DNA from: Elusimicrobia bacterium GWA2_62_23 | GTDB lineage: Bacteria > Elusimicrobiota > Elusimicrobia > Elusimicrobiales > UBA9959 | Direction: 5' to 3' | Length of the DNA stretch: 64,000 nt | Assembly (NCBI GenBank): GCA_001799635.1 | Contig: MGTV01000037.1 | Location: 62,001-126,000 of the forward strand | In this document: piece by piece, positions 17,083 to 29,300 of the stretch | Position numbering within the stretch: the first letter of the stretch is position 1 | Layout: every line of letters begins with the position of its first letter | Notes under the pieces: generated by a model | The model's input: only the letters and a program-made list of their open reading frames with translations | Told to the model about the DNA's origin: nothing | Database searches by the model: none | Position numbers and translations under genes: made by a program

Positions 17083-20000
17083 TCAGTGCACTATCGCCAG
17101 CCGCTTCACCACGAACTTTTTCCCCGAAGCCCCGGAGGCCTCGAACCTGAACTGGTAGACGCCGCTGGCGATCTTCCTTATGTTCCAGGGAAGTTCCGAC
17201 GTGACTCCGGCCGGACAGTCCGCCCGGGAAAGTTTAGCCACCCGCTGGCCGGCCACGTTATAGACTTCTATCTTCACCGAAACCTTCTCGGAGACCCTGA
17301 ATTTAAAAGTGAGCGTGTCGCCGCGCGCGGGGTTAGGGTAGGTATAAACTTCGTCCCTGGCAAAGAGCTCCCCGCTGGGCACATACTCCATCACCGCGAA
17401 GACGCCCAGTTGCAGCACTCCGGCCGTAACGCGCATGGAAGACGCGTCGGCACGGGAATTATCCACCATGACCCAGCCGGAGCCGGAGCGCATGTAGAGC
17501 CGGACGTTCTCCAGGTCCATGCCGGCCACGTCGGCCTCGGCATAGGGCACCGATAGCTGGGCTGGAGACGTCAGCCGGGTAGCGGCGCTCAGGAATTTGG
17601 CCTCGTAGACCACCCCGGTGGGATTGGCCGAGCCGGCGGCCGCCGCCTGGAACAGCGGCTGGTAGGTGGCGGGATCCAGGCGCGTAAAGATCACGCGGTC
17701 GTTCTGGGAAGCGGCCCCGGACGGGATCTCGAACCTGGCCCCGTCCGCGAGGCGCAGCGAAACGCCCGCCCCAGCGTCGAAGGAGCGCCAGTTGTTGGCG
17801 GAGACCGCGTCCGCCTCGGCGGACAGCGGGGAAGCGGAGGTGCTGTCGAAAGCGGAGACCGCGTAATAGTAGCGCACGTTCTCGGTGGCGGAAGCGTCGA
17901 TGTAGCCGGTAGCGCCGGCGCCCAGCAGCGCGTACGGCGAGGCGGCGCTATAGGAGCCGGCGGCCTGGCGGCGGTAAACCTTGTAACCGTATACGTCGCC
18001 GCCGGGACCGTCGTCAGGGGAAACCGACCAGGCCAGCGTCACGCTGCCGCCGGCGTCGGCCAACGTATCGGCCGCGGCCAGGCCGGAGGGAGGGGAAGGA
18101 GGCAGCGGATCCCTGGGCACGCAGGCCGAGGCCACGTTGGAAAGGCCGCTCTGGTTGGGAACGGCGTCGGCCGCTTTCAGCGCGAAATAGTAGGTCACCC
18201 CGCCGAAAAGCCCCCCCGTCTCCTCGCGTTCCGGAGTGCCGGCCACCCCGTCCACCGGCCGCGTGCCGCCCGCGAGCGAGGCGCCGTCGAAAGTCCCCCA
18301 GTCGAAAGCGGGCGCCGTGGTGCGCTTGATCGTATAATAGGCGGCCTCGCCGGAATCCCCGTCGTTACCGGGCGCGGTCCAGGTCAGGGTCAACATGCCG
18401 TAGGCCGGGCCGGAAGAGACGGCGAGGTCGGCCACGTCCGCCGGCGGAGTGAAGTCCCCCGTGTCGTTCACGGAGAAGGCCTCCGCCTCCTCCGAATTCC
18501 CGGATTCGGAGTAGCCGTCGAAAGAGCGCACGACATAGGCAAAAGTAGTGCCGGTCACTGCGGAAGAGTCCACGTAGGCCAGCGTGGTGGAACTGACCGA
18601 GCCCAGCAGCGCAGGCCCCTGCTCGCCATCCCGGTAAACGCGATAGGCGGTGACGGCGGAGCTGGGAGAAGCCGTCCAGGCCAGGGCTATACTGTTGCCG
18701 CCGTCGGCCGGCACGTCGGAGGCCGTCAGTCCCGAAGGAGGCTCGGGCAGGGCGTTCACCCGCACCCGCACGCTGGAGACATTGGGCGGGCCGCCGGCGC
18801 CGTTCTCCAGGACGGTAAGCCGCAGGGTGTAGAGCCCGTTCTCGAGAGCCGTGGTGTCCCATACCGCCAGGGGGAGGCCGTGCACGGGCACGGCCGTGGC
18901 GCTGGACGCCACCAGCGTCCACTGGGAGACTTCCCCGCCGGTGCTGTATTCCACCTGGTAGCCGGCCAGGTCGGGGTTGGAGATATAGCCGTTTATGTCC
19001 ACCCCGCCGGAAACTACCGCCCCGGCCGCCGGCTCCGAGATTGCGGTCACCTTCGCGGCCTGGTAAACCGACACCTTGCCGTCCATGCCGGCCGCGAAGA
19101 CCAGGCCGTTGGAAACGCCCGGGGATGCGTAGACCGGGCTGGAGAAACTAACGTCCGCCACCAGCGGCAGGGAAGCTCCGGAGGTGCTATAAGCCACCAG
19201 CGCCCCGCCGGCCGTGCCTATATAGATCACGCCGCCGGCCACCGCCGGCGAGGACAATAATCCCACCGGGGATACGGAACCGAGTGTCGGGGTGCTGGGC
19301 CAGACATAGAGCAGGGCCTGGTCGGAGGCGCCGGAGGTGAGAGCGTGCAGGAGATTGTCCGTGGAGCCGCCCGAGAAATATAGCCTGTCTCCGCTGACGG
19401 ACGGAGAACCGGCCTGGCGCCAGCCCAGGCTGCCGTCGGGCAGGGGAATGTCCTCCTCGAAAGGTCCGGTCTGGGCATTAAGCAGGGTCATGTCGTCAGC
19501 GGCCAGGGCCAGGGGCTTGTTCTCGTCGAAACCGGGCACGGCGTATACCACGCCGTCGGAGACGGCCGCGGCGTTGCGGCCATAACGCCCCCCCACCGCC
19601 GGATAGACCCAGGCCTGAGCCAGCGTGCCGGCGTCGGCCGCGTAGAGCTGGCCGTCGTTGACGCCGAAATACACCTTTTCCCCGTCGCAGGCCGGGGCCG
19701 AGTCCACAGGCTGCGAGGCCGCGAACTCGCCGGCCGGCGCTCCGCCCGCGGCGTTGAAAGCCTTAAGTTTATTCACCGGCGCCGAAACGCCCACATAGAC
19801 CTTGCCGGCGCACAATAGCGGAGCGGAGAAAGAGGGCGCACCCAGAGCCGCTTTCCACAGGAAAGAGCCGCTGCGGCGGTTCAGGGCGTAAAGGTAGCCG
19901 TCCGTGGAGGCGGCATAGACCGCCGCCGCGTCCACCGCGGGAGAGGCGTCTATCCAGCCGCCGGCCTGGAAACGCCAGGCCTCGGCACCGGTATCGGCGT

Positions 20001-20283
20001 GGAAAGCGTAGAGGCGGTTGTCCCTGGCTCCGAAATATACCATGCCGTCATAGGCCACCGGGCCGCCGGCCACCGGGCCGCCGGCCGTGAACTCCCAGAG
20101 CTTGGTCAGGGGCGGATAGGCCTGCTCGTCGGAGAAGCCGGTGCGCCCGGCATTGCCGCGGGCCATGGGCCAGTCGGCGGAGCGTAGCGGCGCAGGACCA
20201 GCCGCAAGGGCGATCAACAAAGCCAGGAAGGCGGCCAACGCCGCTCCCGCCGCGAACGATCTTTTATTCCTCTGCATACTCAT
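17083..20283 (-). CDS. Secreted PQQ-propeller (BamB-like) plus FN3 protein with a T9SS type-A-like C-terminal domain
   Basis: 1066 aa; signal peptide; repeated VYFGARDNRLYAFHADTGAEAWRF units; FN3 domains; C-terminus YPNPARGDTLTFKFRVSEKVSVKIEVYNVAGQRV...ASGVYQFRFEASG..KKFVVKRLAIVH. Confidence 0.82.
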   Translation of the reverse strand: MSMQRNKRSFAAGAALAAFLALLIALAAGPAPLRSADWPMARGNAGRTGFSDEQAYPPLTKLWEFTAGGPVAGGPVAYDGMVYFGARDNRLYAFHADTGAEAWRFQAGGWIDASPAVDAAAVYAASTDGYLYALNRRSGSFLWKAALGAPSFSAPLLCAGKVYVGVSAPVNKLKAFNAAGGAPAGEFAASQPVDSAPACDGEKVYFGVNDGQLYAADAGTLAQAWVYPAVGGRYGRNAAAVSDGVVYAVPGFDENKPLALAADDMTLLNAQTGPFEEDIPLPDGSLGWRQAGSPSVSGDRLYFSGGSTDNLLHALTSGASDQALLYVWPSTPTLGSVSPVGLLSSPAVAGGVIYIGTAGGALVAYSTSGASLPLVADVSFSSPVYASPGVSNGLVFAAGMDGKVSVYQAAKVTAISEPAAGAVVSGGVDINGYISNPDLAGYQVEYSTGGEVSQWTLVASSATAVPVHGLPLAVWDTTALENGLYTLRLTVLENGAGGPPNVSSVRVRVNALPEPPSGLTASDVPADGGNSIALAWTASPSSAVTAYRVYRDGEQGPALLGSVSSTTLAYVDSSAVTGTTFAYVVRSFDGYSESGNSEEAEAFSVNDTGDFTPPADVADLAVSSGPAYGMLTLTWTAPGNDGDSGEAAYYTIKRTTAPAFDWGTFDGASLAGGTRPVDGVAGTPEREETGGLFGGVTYYFALKAADAVPNQSGLSNVASACVPRDPLPPSPPSGLAAADTLADAGGSVTLAWSVSPDDGPGGDVYGYKVYRRQAAGSYSAASPYALLGAGATGYIDASATENVRYYYAVSAFDSTSASPLSAEADAVSANNWRSFDAGAGVSLRLADGARFEIPSGAASQNDRVIFTRLDPATYQPLFQAAAAGSANPTGVVYEAKFLSAATRLTSPAQLSVPYAEADVAGMDLENVRLYMRSGSGWVMVDNSRADASSMRVTAGVLQLGVFAVMEYVPSGELFARDEVYTYPNPARGDTLTFKFRVSEKVSVKIEVYNVAGQRVAKLSRADCPAGVTSELPWNIRKIASGVYQFRFEASGASGKKFVVKRLAIVH

Positions 20284-20314
20284 AGAACCGCCTTATGCCT
20301 CCGACCCGCGGGCC

Positions 20315-23300
20315 TCACGGACCTATGTACAGCGTATAGGTCTTGCCGTCGGTGGAACCCACCTTAATGGTCCTGTCGTCGAGATCCACTACCGGGTCAG
20401 CCCGCACCGGGCCGCCTGTGGCCACCGGCCAGCCGGCCCTGCGCGCACCGGTATCGGCGTCGAAAGCGTAGATATAGCCGTCATCGCAACCAAAGTAAAT
20501 ATAATTCTGCGCCACGCCGGAGCCAACTCCGGCCGGCACCCAAATTGGCCCAGATCTTATGGCGCCACCGGCCTGCAGCGGCCAGCCCGGAGCGCTGGCG
20601 CCAGTGGTGTCCACTTTGTGCAGGCGGCCGGCGTCGTCACCGAAGAAAATATACTTGGCGCCCGAGAAAGACACGGACGGGGAAGTATAAATGGGCGCGG
20701 CGCCAGAGGCCGGATAATCATCGATCCAGCCGCTGGGCAGGGCGCTCAGGTTGGACGAGACCCTGGCGTACAGTTTCCCGTCGGTGGAGGTAAAATAGAT
20801 CACGTTATTGGGGCTGGCGTCGCGCGCGTCCAGGTAAGGCGAGGACTTTATGGCCCCTCCGGTAATGAAGCTGGTCGGGGAAGCGCCGTCGGCGGTCTGC
20901 AGGGCCACCACCTTGCCGTCCTCCAACCCGATCCACCCGGTCTTGATGGTATCGCGGTCGTCTATCGAGATGGTTCCTGAAACCCCGGCCGTCACCGCGG
21001 CGGAGAAGGTCCAGCCGGAACAGGGCAGGCCGTCGGCTTTGGCCAGACAGCGCACGGTATTGTCGTTGACGCCGAAATAGATGTTGGGACCGGTGCACAA
21101 CAGGTCGGTACACATCACATTGGACCTGACCGGCGCCCCCACGGACCGTTTCCAGACCAGCCCGGCCGCGGTCTCGTCGTCGCGAACCTTGTAGACGTCG
21201 CCGTTGTCGTTGGCGAAGTAGATGACCACGTCCGTACCCTCCACCACGGCGTTGGGGCTGGTGCGGATGGGCGAAAGCGGGGAGGTGGCGTAGCTCCACT
21301 TGAACGTGCCGTCCTTCTTTATGGCGCGCAGATATCCGTCGGCCGAGGCCACGTAGACGGCGGAACTCACGGCGGTATCGCCCTCGTTGGTATAGTAGGA
21401 GACCGGCGACTCGGTGGCGGCGGCGGCCGGCAGAACGTAAGGCCACGCCGTCCCGGCCGGCGGCCGCGCCGGGGAGATCAGCGTGACCGCCTCGGTATTG
21501 GCGGCGGCGGCCGGCGCGAACTCCTGCGCCAAGGCCCCGGGGCCGTCCAGCACCGTAGCCCTCACCGGAGAGAAACCGGCGCGGAAAACATTGGGGCTGC
21601 GGTCCGAGGCGTCAGCGGTGGACTCCAGGACTATAAAGAACGTACCCGTAGAAGCGGCCGGTACCGCAGCCGCCGACAGCCAGCCCCCCCCCACCGTCAT
21701 GGTGGAAAGGCCGTTGCCGTCCACCAGGATGGAATTCATGGGCACATAGGCCAGCGTGCTGGCGTCGATACCGGGCTCATAAATGCCGGGCAGGCCGGAG
21801 GCGGAGTCGGCCACCAGCAGCACGGCCTCGAACAGGTCGCGCGCCTGCTGCTGCGTCAAAGGCGCGAGGCCGGAATCGTAGAGCGAGAAGGCCACGGTGG
21901 CCAGCTGCACGGGATTGAAGCCGGCCGGGTTATTGTTGGCCACCTGCAGCTTCAGCACGCCGGCGCGGGAGGCGTCGTTCATCCAGGCCGGAGCGGAGCT
22001 GCTCACGGAGACGCCGTGCACGCCGGCGTAATAGGTCACCGTGCCCAGCTCTATGCGCGGGGCCGAGGCCGCACCGGTGTCGGTGTTGAAAGTTACGCGG
22101 TAGACGGCGCTGGAAACCAGCGGGGCCCCGTCCTGGTCGTAGAAGGTCAGGCCGGTCTGCTGCGCGCTCTGCTGGGCCGTGGAGGCCGGGTCCAGGCCTA
22201 TGTCCTCCAGACGGTAGAGATGAGGGGACTCCGGGTCGGCCGAGCCGCCGGTGCGCTGGAACAGGATGTTATTTCCGGCTCCTCCGGAAGAGTCCCCCAG
22301 GTCCAGAGTGACCGGGAAGGTTTTGGCCAGGAACTGCGGGGCGCTGGTGTTGACCGGGTAGACCAGCGTGTTCGCGGCGGCCGTGCCGGCGTTGTTGTTC
22401 CTGGAGACCGGCGTGGCGTAGGCGGAAGCCGAGAAATCGGCCGAGTCGCTGCCGGTGTCGGCCCCTTCGGCGGGGCCGCGGGCTATGGAATATGCGGCGC
22501 CGCCCGGCGCGAAGTTGCCGGCGGACACCTGTTCCGCCCTGTAATTGTAAAGGGTGTAGGCAGTCCCCGACTGCCAGACCGCCCAGTCAACCACGGAACC
22601 GGTGGAATTCTCCAGCGCCAGGAAATCCCCCGCCGCGGCCAGGCCGCCCGGGCCGAAGACCCCGGCGAAGGTGTAGCCGTCGTCGCTGAGCGCGGAGAAG
22701 TCTATGACCGCGTAGTCCAGCGGGTAGATCTTGCGCGTGAACTTGAAAGCGAGGCCGTTGGCCGAGGAAACGGAATTCCTGAGCGCGTAGCCGGCGAGCG
22801 TGCGCGTGGAGACCGGCGAGGCGTTATAGAGCTCAATGAACTGCCGGTCGGCCGCGCCGTAGGCGATCTCGTTGAGTTTCAGCGCGTCGGTGGAGACCGA
22901 GTTGCCGTAGCCGGGCGTGGGGGACGGATCTATCCAGAAGAAGGAAGGGTCCCCGTCCGTAACGCGCGCCAGCGACTGGCCGGCCCCCAGCACCGGCCAC
23001 TGCGCCTGGTCCACGATGGCTCCCGTGTTGTTCATCAGTTTCAGGTGATAACTCTGCCCGCCCACCAGGTCGGTGGCCAGGCCGGTCAGCGTGAAGGTGG
23101 AGTAGGCGTTCACCACGTCGGAAGCCTGCGCGGTCCAGACGGTGATCGGGGTGCCGCCCAGGTCCAGCGTGTTCTCCACATAGTCGAGTTTCCAACCTAT
23201 CAGCGACACCGTGCTGGCCGAGTTGTTATAGAACTCGACCCAATCCTCTCCGACGGCGCCGGAAGCGTAGATCTCGTTGAGGTAGACCGCCGGCTGCAGC

Positions 23301-26300
23301 ATAGCCTCGGGATAGATATCGTAAGCGTTGAGGTCGGTGCCGTCGGCCCTGACCAGCTTGAAGCAGTAGGAGGTGCCGGCCGCCATACCGTTGTCCTTCA
23401 GCGCGAAGTCCCACATGGCGTCGCGGTTGCGCGCCGTCAGCGCCAGCGTAGCCGCCGGCGAGGACTCCGCGTAGGCCTGGGCCACGGTCACGTGGGCGCC
23501 GTGCTGCGGGTCGGCCGCGTTGGCCGTCAGCGCCGCCCCGTCGGCCGGCGTGTTGTTATTGAAAGCTATCACCGTGGCCGCGCCCACGTCGGTATATACG
23601 GCCGGGTTGCCGCCCGAAGGCGCCGCACAGGTGCCGTCGCCGCGGCCGGCGAACTGCAGCTTGAAGCTCTCGGCGCCGGCGGCCAGGTCCACCTGGTCTA
23701 TGTGCAGCAGCGGCCGCAGGCGGAAAGCCGCGCCCGAAGAGAGTATGACCCCGGGCGTGTCCTGCGCCGCCAGCGCCGTCCCCACGTCGGTGGAATCGGC
23801 GTTGGCGAAGAACTTGTAGGCGCTCTGCACATAGGTGGTCTCCGGCGGCGCCGGCCAGAAGAAGAAGGAATGGCCGCCCACGGTGACGGAGGAGAGCGAG
23901 GTCTCCAGCGCGGCGCCGCCGGCGGCGTCGCTCCAGGTGAAGGCCGGGACCGAGGTCATCACCAGGCGCTTCACTATCAGGTCGGAGTTATTGTCCGAAA
24001 CCGCCAGTATGGCGCGGTCCCTGTTCACCGGGTCCTGGTGCAGCTGGTAATGCTTCTGCGGGTTGGCGAAGAGCGGCGCCGGGCTGGCGTCCGCGCCGGC
24101 CGAGGGCGCGCCGGTGGTGCCGTAATACCAGCCTATGTTGGTGGCGGCGGCGTCGTTGTAGGCCACCGCCCAGCGCGTGGCCGCGCCGGAACTCAACCAC
24201 ACCGCCGACACCAGCCGCGTGCCGGCCAACGGCACCTGCGCCGTGGTGTCCACGTTGGCGGTATTGGTCCAGGCCGCGCCGCTCCAGTAACCTATCTGCA
24301 GGTCGGAACCGGCGTTGCCGATAGAGGCGAAGATCATGGCGTCGCTGGCGGGGTTGGCGGCCAGGTCCAGGTTGGTGGCGTCATCGAGGAAGGTGGGCGG
24401 CGTGGTCACCGCGCCCCAGGTATGCAGCGGGCTGCCTCCGGTCCATGTGGCGACAGCGTAACGCACGCCGTTGGTGCCGTCGGCGCCGGCCGCGTTGGCC
24501 CAGACCGCCATGAGGTCGCCCGAGAGCGACTCGAACTCCAGGTCGAAGTCCTCCACGTCCTGGGATACGGTCACTCTTTCCAGGTTGGTCTCCAGCGCCG
24601 CGGCCGGCTCGTTCTCCCAGGCGCTCCCGGTCCAGACCGCCGCCGACAGGTCGGAATTGGCGTCGGCCCAGAGGGCGGCCAGCGTGTCGTAAGTCGCCCG
24701 GCGGTCCGAAGCCAGCTTGACCCACTGCACTATGCCCGTGGTGCGGGCGGCGGTAAGCTGGGTTTCCGAGGTCCAGTTGGCGGCGCCGCAGGCCGCGCCG
24801 CCGGGCTTGGTGCGGTAGCCCAGCTCGCCCGAGGCCGAGACATTCCGCGAATACAGCACCATCACGTCGCCGCTATTGGTCTCATAGGCGATGTCGAAGC
24901 GGCGGGTGGCCTCGTTGCCGCCCACGGCCTGCGTCCATTCCTCGGTCCAGTTGGTGCCGTCGGTGCACAGCACGTGCAGCGTGCCGTCCTTCACGTAGCC
25001 GGCCACGGCTTCCTGCTTGGTGGTGAGCGGGTTGGTGCGGATGACGAACAGCGAGCCGTTGCCGCCCATCTCCAGGTCTCCGGTGGCGCCGAAACTGTTG
25101 GACGCGGCCGAATAATGGCGGAACTGCGGCATGGCCGTGCCGGCCTTACCGTACAGGATCACGCCGTCGCCGGCGGCGTGCACTATGGGCAGAGCCAGCG
25201 TCTTCTTGACGCCCAGGTTCACCCATTCGCTGAAGTTGCCGTTATGGTAGGCCGTGCGCACGCGGAAGTAATAATAAGCGTCGGTATTGAGGCCGCTGAA
25301 AGTGGCGGCCGGGCCTTCGGCCGGCGCGGTGGAGAAAGAAACCCTGTCTGTGACGCCGGCGTTGAAATCATAGGCGGTGGAGACCTCCACCTGGTAGCTC
25401 ACCGAACCCAGCGGATTGGAATTGGCGCCCCAGTTCACGGCAAAGCCGTCGAAACCCACCGCGCTGAAAGTGGAGGCCGCCGAGACCGGCGGGTTGGCCA
25501 GCGTGGCGGTGGCGGGATAAACCGCCCAGCCGCTGGCCTCGCCGGCGCCGTCGGCGCGCACAAAGAGGTAATAAGTGGAATTCAGCGCCAGCGGCGACAG
25601 CAGGGCGGAAAGCCCGGCCGTGGAACTGGACGCGTAAACAGGCGCGGGCTCGGAACCGGGATTCACCGACGCCGCCAGCGTATACCCGGTGGCCTGCGCC
25701 ACAAGGCTCCAGCCGGCCGTTATGGAATTGGCCGAGACCTGGGTTATCGGCGCCGCCACGGGGGCCTGCAGGCCGGCGGTCTTCACCGCGCCGAGGCCGG
25801 CGTAGGCGGTGTAAAGGCCGTTGCGGTTCACCGCCCTGGCCCGGAAATAGTAGGTGGTGGAGAAGACCAGGTCCGTGAAGGCGTAGGACGCGCCGTACTC
25901 CGGCGCGGTGGCGGCCGAAACCTGGTAAAGGACACCCGGGTTGAAGTCCTGAGCGCTGGAAACCTGCACCTCGTAGAGCGTGCCGACCGGATTGCCGTTC
26001 TGCTCCCAGGCCGCGGTAAAGCCGGCGTTGGTCACGGCGCTGAAGGTGGACACCGCGGTGAGCGGCAGATTGGCCAGCGTGGCGGTGCCGGCGGCCGCGG
26101 TATACGCCGTGGACACGCCGTTACGGTTGCGGCCGGCTACGGTGAAGTAGTAGGTGGTGTTAGCGTAAAGGCCGGCGGAACTCAGGTAGAGGTTATAAGT
26201 ATCCGAACTCACCGCCACCGCGCCTCCCGGGTTAAGCGGGTCCTGGGCGGTGGAAGAATAGACCCGGTACAGCGTACCGGCGGCGTTGCCGTTGGCGGAC

Positions 26301-29300
26301 CAGTTGAAGGTAGCCGAAGAGGGGCCTATGTAGGTGAAGCCCGCGGCCACCGGCGGATAGGCCAGCAGTGTTGCGGTGCCGGCCGCCGTGGTATAGGCGG
26401 TAGTGATCCCGTTATTGCCCACCGCCGCTACACGGAAGTAATAAGTGGCGTCGGGGTTCAGGCCCGAAGAGGAGAAGAACAGGTCATAGGTTTCGGAAAG
26501 CGTGGCGGCCGCGCCGCCGGGGGCCAACGGATCCGGCGCCGTGGAAACAGCCACGCTGTAGCGGGTGCGCGGGAAGGGATTGCCTTCCGCCGACCAGTTG
26601 AAGGCGGCCGCGTACGGTCCCACGCCGGTGAAGCCGGCCGCGGCCGGCGCCCGGGCCGGAGTGGTGGTGGAACGCGAAATGGTATAGGCCGTCAGCACGC
26701 CGTCCTTGTTCACGCCGGCCACGCGGAAGTAATAAGCGGTATTGGCGTCCAGGCCGGCGGAGCTCAGCCAGGTGTTGTAGGTGTCGGAACTGCTCACCAC
26801 GGCGCCCGCCGGGACCAGCGGGTTGTAGGCGGTGGAGACCAGCACGCGGTAGCGCGTACCCGGGTCGGCGTTGCCGTTGGCGGACCAGTTGAACCGCGCC
26901 GAGTTGTAGTCCACGTCGGCGAAGGAGAGATAAACCGGCGCCTTGGCCAGCAGCGTAGCCGCGGCCGGATACTGGAACCAGGGGCCGGAGACCTCGTCGC
27001 CATTGGCCCGGACGAACAGGTAATACACCGTGTCAGCCGCCAGCGCCGGGCTGAAGACCGCCGCGGCGGCCGCGCCGTTGCCCACGGTGACGCTGGAGGC
27101 GTAGATGGCCGTCGGCGGGTTGTCCGGGGCGAGCGAGGCCGCCAGGGTGTAGCCGGTGGCGCCGCCCACCAGCGACCAGGAAGCCGCTATGGAGGAAACG
27201 AACACCCCTGTTACGGCGCCCTCGGCCGGAGTGCCCAACTGGCCTATCGCCAGGGTAACACCGCTCAGCGCGGCGTAGGCCGTATAAATACCGTTATTGT
27301 TGACCGCCGCGGCCTTGAAGTAATGAGTCTTGTTCGATTCCAGGCCGGCGGTGGTCAGGAAGAGGTCGTAAACATAATGAGAGGTCACGGCCGCGCCGCC
27401 GGGCACCTGCGGGTCCGGCGCGGTGGAGACCAGCACGCGGTACAAGGTGCCGTCGCGGTTGCCGTCTGCGTACCAGTTGAGCTGCAGCGCGTGCGTGGCC
27501 TCGCCGGTGATGTAGAGGCCGGCCGGCTGGGCGGCCAGCGTGGAGGTGCCGGCGGCCGTGCTGTAAGCGGTGGGCACACCGTTGTTATTAAGACCGGCCA
27601 CGCGGAAATAATGGGTGGTATTGGCCGGCAGACTTGCCAGGTTCAGCGAGGAGCTGTAGGTATCGGACGAGGTGACCGCCGCCCCGGTGGGAGCGAGCGG
27701 GTCCGCGGCGGTGGAGGCCAGCACGCGGTAACGCGTGCCGGGGGGATTGCCGCCGGAAGTCCATGAGAACACCATGGAGCCGGTGGAAACCCCGGAGAAC
27801 CCGCCCGCCGCCGGTGCGTAACCCAGCAACGTGGAGGTACCGGCGGCGGCCGTGTAGGCGGTGAGCACCCCGCTCTTGCCCACGCCGGCCACGCGGAAAT
27901 AATGGGTGGTATTGGCCGCCAGGCCCGAAGAACTCAGGTAGGTATTGTAAGTGTCCGACGAGGTCACCGCCGCCCCGGCCGGCGCGCCAGGGTCTATAGC
28001 GGTGGAGACCAGCACGCGGTAGCGCGTGCCTGGGTCCGCGTTGCCGCCCGCCGTCCAATCAAAGGTCAGCGCGCCCGCTTCTACGGCGGCGAAGCCGGCG
28101 GCCAGCGGCGGGTAGGCCAGCGGCGTGGCGGTGGCGACGGCGGCCGTGTAGGCGCTGGCGGAGCCGTTATGGCCTATGGCCGCCGCGCGGAAATAATAAG
28201 TGGTATCGGCATCCAGGCCCGTAAAGACCGCCGGACCGGAGTAGGCGTCGGAATAGGTCGTAAAAAGGCCCTGCGGGTCCAGCGGGTCCGGCGCCAGCGA
28301 AGCGTAGACGCGGTACAGCGTGCCGGCAGGATTGCCGCCGGAGGTCCAGTTGAAACCGGCCTCCGACGCGATCACGCCCGAGAAGCCGGAGAAGGCCGGC
28401 GGCGCGGCATTGGTGGCCATACCCGAGGCCGCCGCGTAGGCGGTGGGCACGCCGCCCTTGTTGAGGCCGGCCACGCGGAAATAATAGGTGGTATTGGCCG
28501 CCAGGACCGCGGAACTCAGCCAGGTGTTATAGGTGTCCGAAGAGGTCACCACTGCGCCCGCGGGAGCCGCCGGGTCCGCCGCCGTGGAGGCCAGCACGCG
28601 GTAATGCGTGCCGGCCGGATTGCCTCCGGAAGTCCAGTTGAACTTAAGCGAAGCGGCGGAAACTTCGGTGAAAGCCGCGGGCTGCGGCACATAAGGCAGC
28701 AGCGTGGCTACTCCCATGGGCGCCGTGTAGGCGGTAAGCGCGCCGCCCTTGCCAAGGCCGGCCGCGCGGAAATAATAGGTAGTGTCCGGCGCCAGCCCGG
28801 CGGAAGAAAGGGAAAGGCTGTAGGTGTCGTGGGCCGAAACCGCGGCCACGCCCGGATTGGCAGGGTCCGGCGCGGTGGAGACCAGCACCCGGAACATGGT
28901 GCCCGGATAAGCGTTGCCGTTGGCAGACCAGGAGAAGGTAGCAGAATCGGTCTCCACGCCGGTTATGGCGGCTCCGGCCGGCGGATAGGCCAGCAGCGTA
29001 TAAGTGGCCGGGTAGGCCTCCCAGGAACTTGAAGCATCGGGCCCATTGGTGCGGACAAAGAGGTAGTAAAGCGTATCCGGCGCCAGGGCGGGCGTATTCA
29101 GGGTGGCGCCTGCCGTATTATGCACCGTGCTGGAAACATAAATATCGGCCGGAGGGTTCAGGGAACTGACGGACGCGGCCAGAGTATAACCGGTAGCGCC
29201 CTCCACCAGCGACCAGGAGCCCGAAGCCGCCGCAGCGGTAACGCCGCTCAGCGCGCCCAGGGCCGGCCGGGCCGGCGCCAGCGGCTCGGCCAGCTGCACC

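Noticed and set aside
22016-27766. 1916-aa plus-strand ORF
   Set aside because: Antisense to the giant FN3 gene; Gly/Arg/Val/His-rich low-information sequence with no recognisable domain, a common artefact opposite GC-rich repetitive coding sequence
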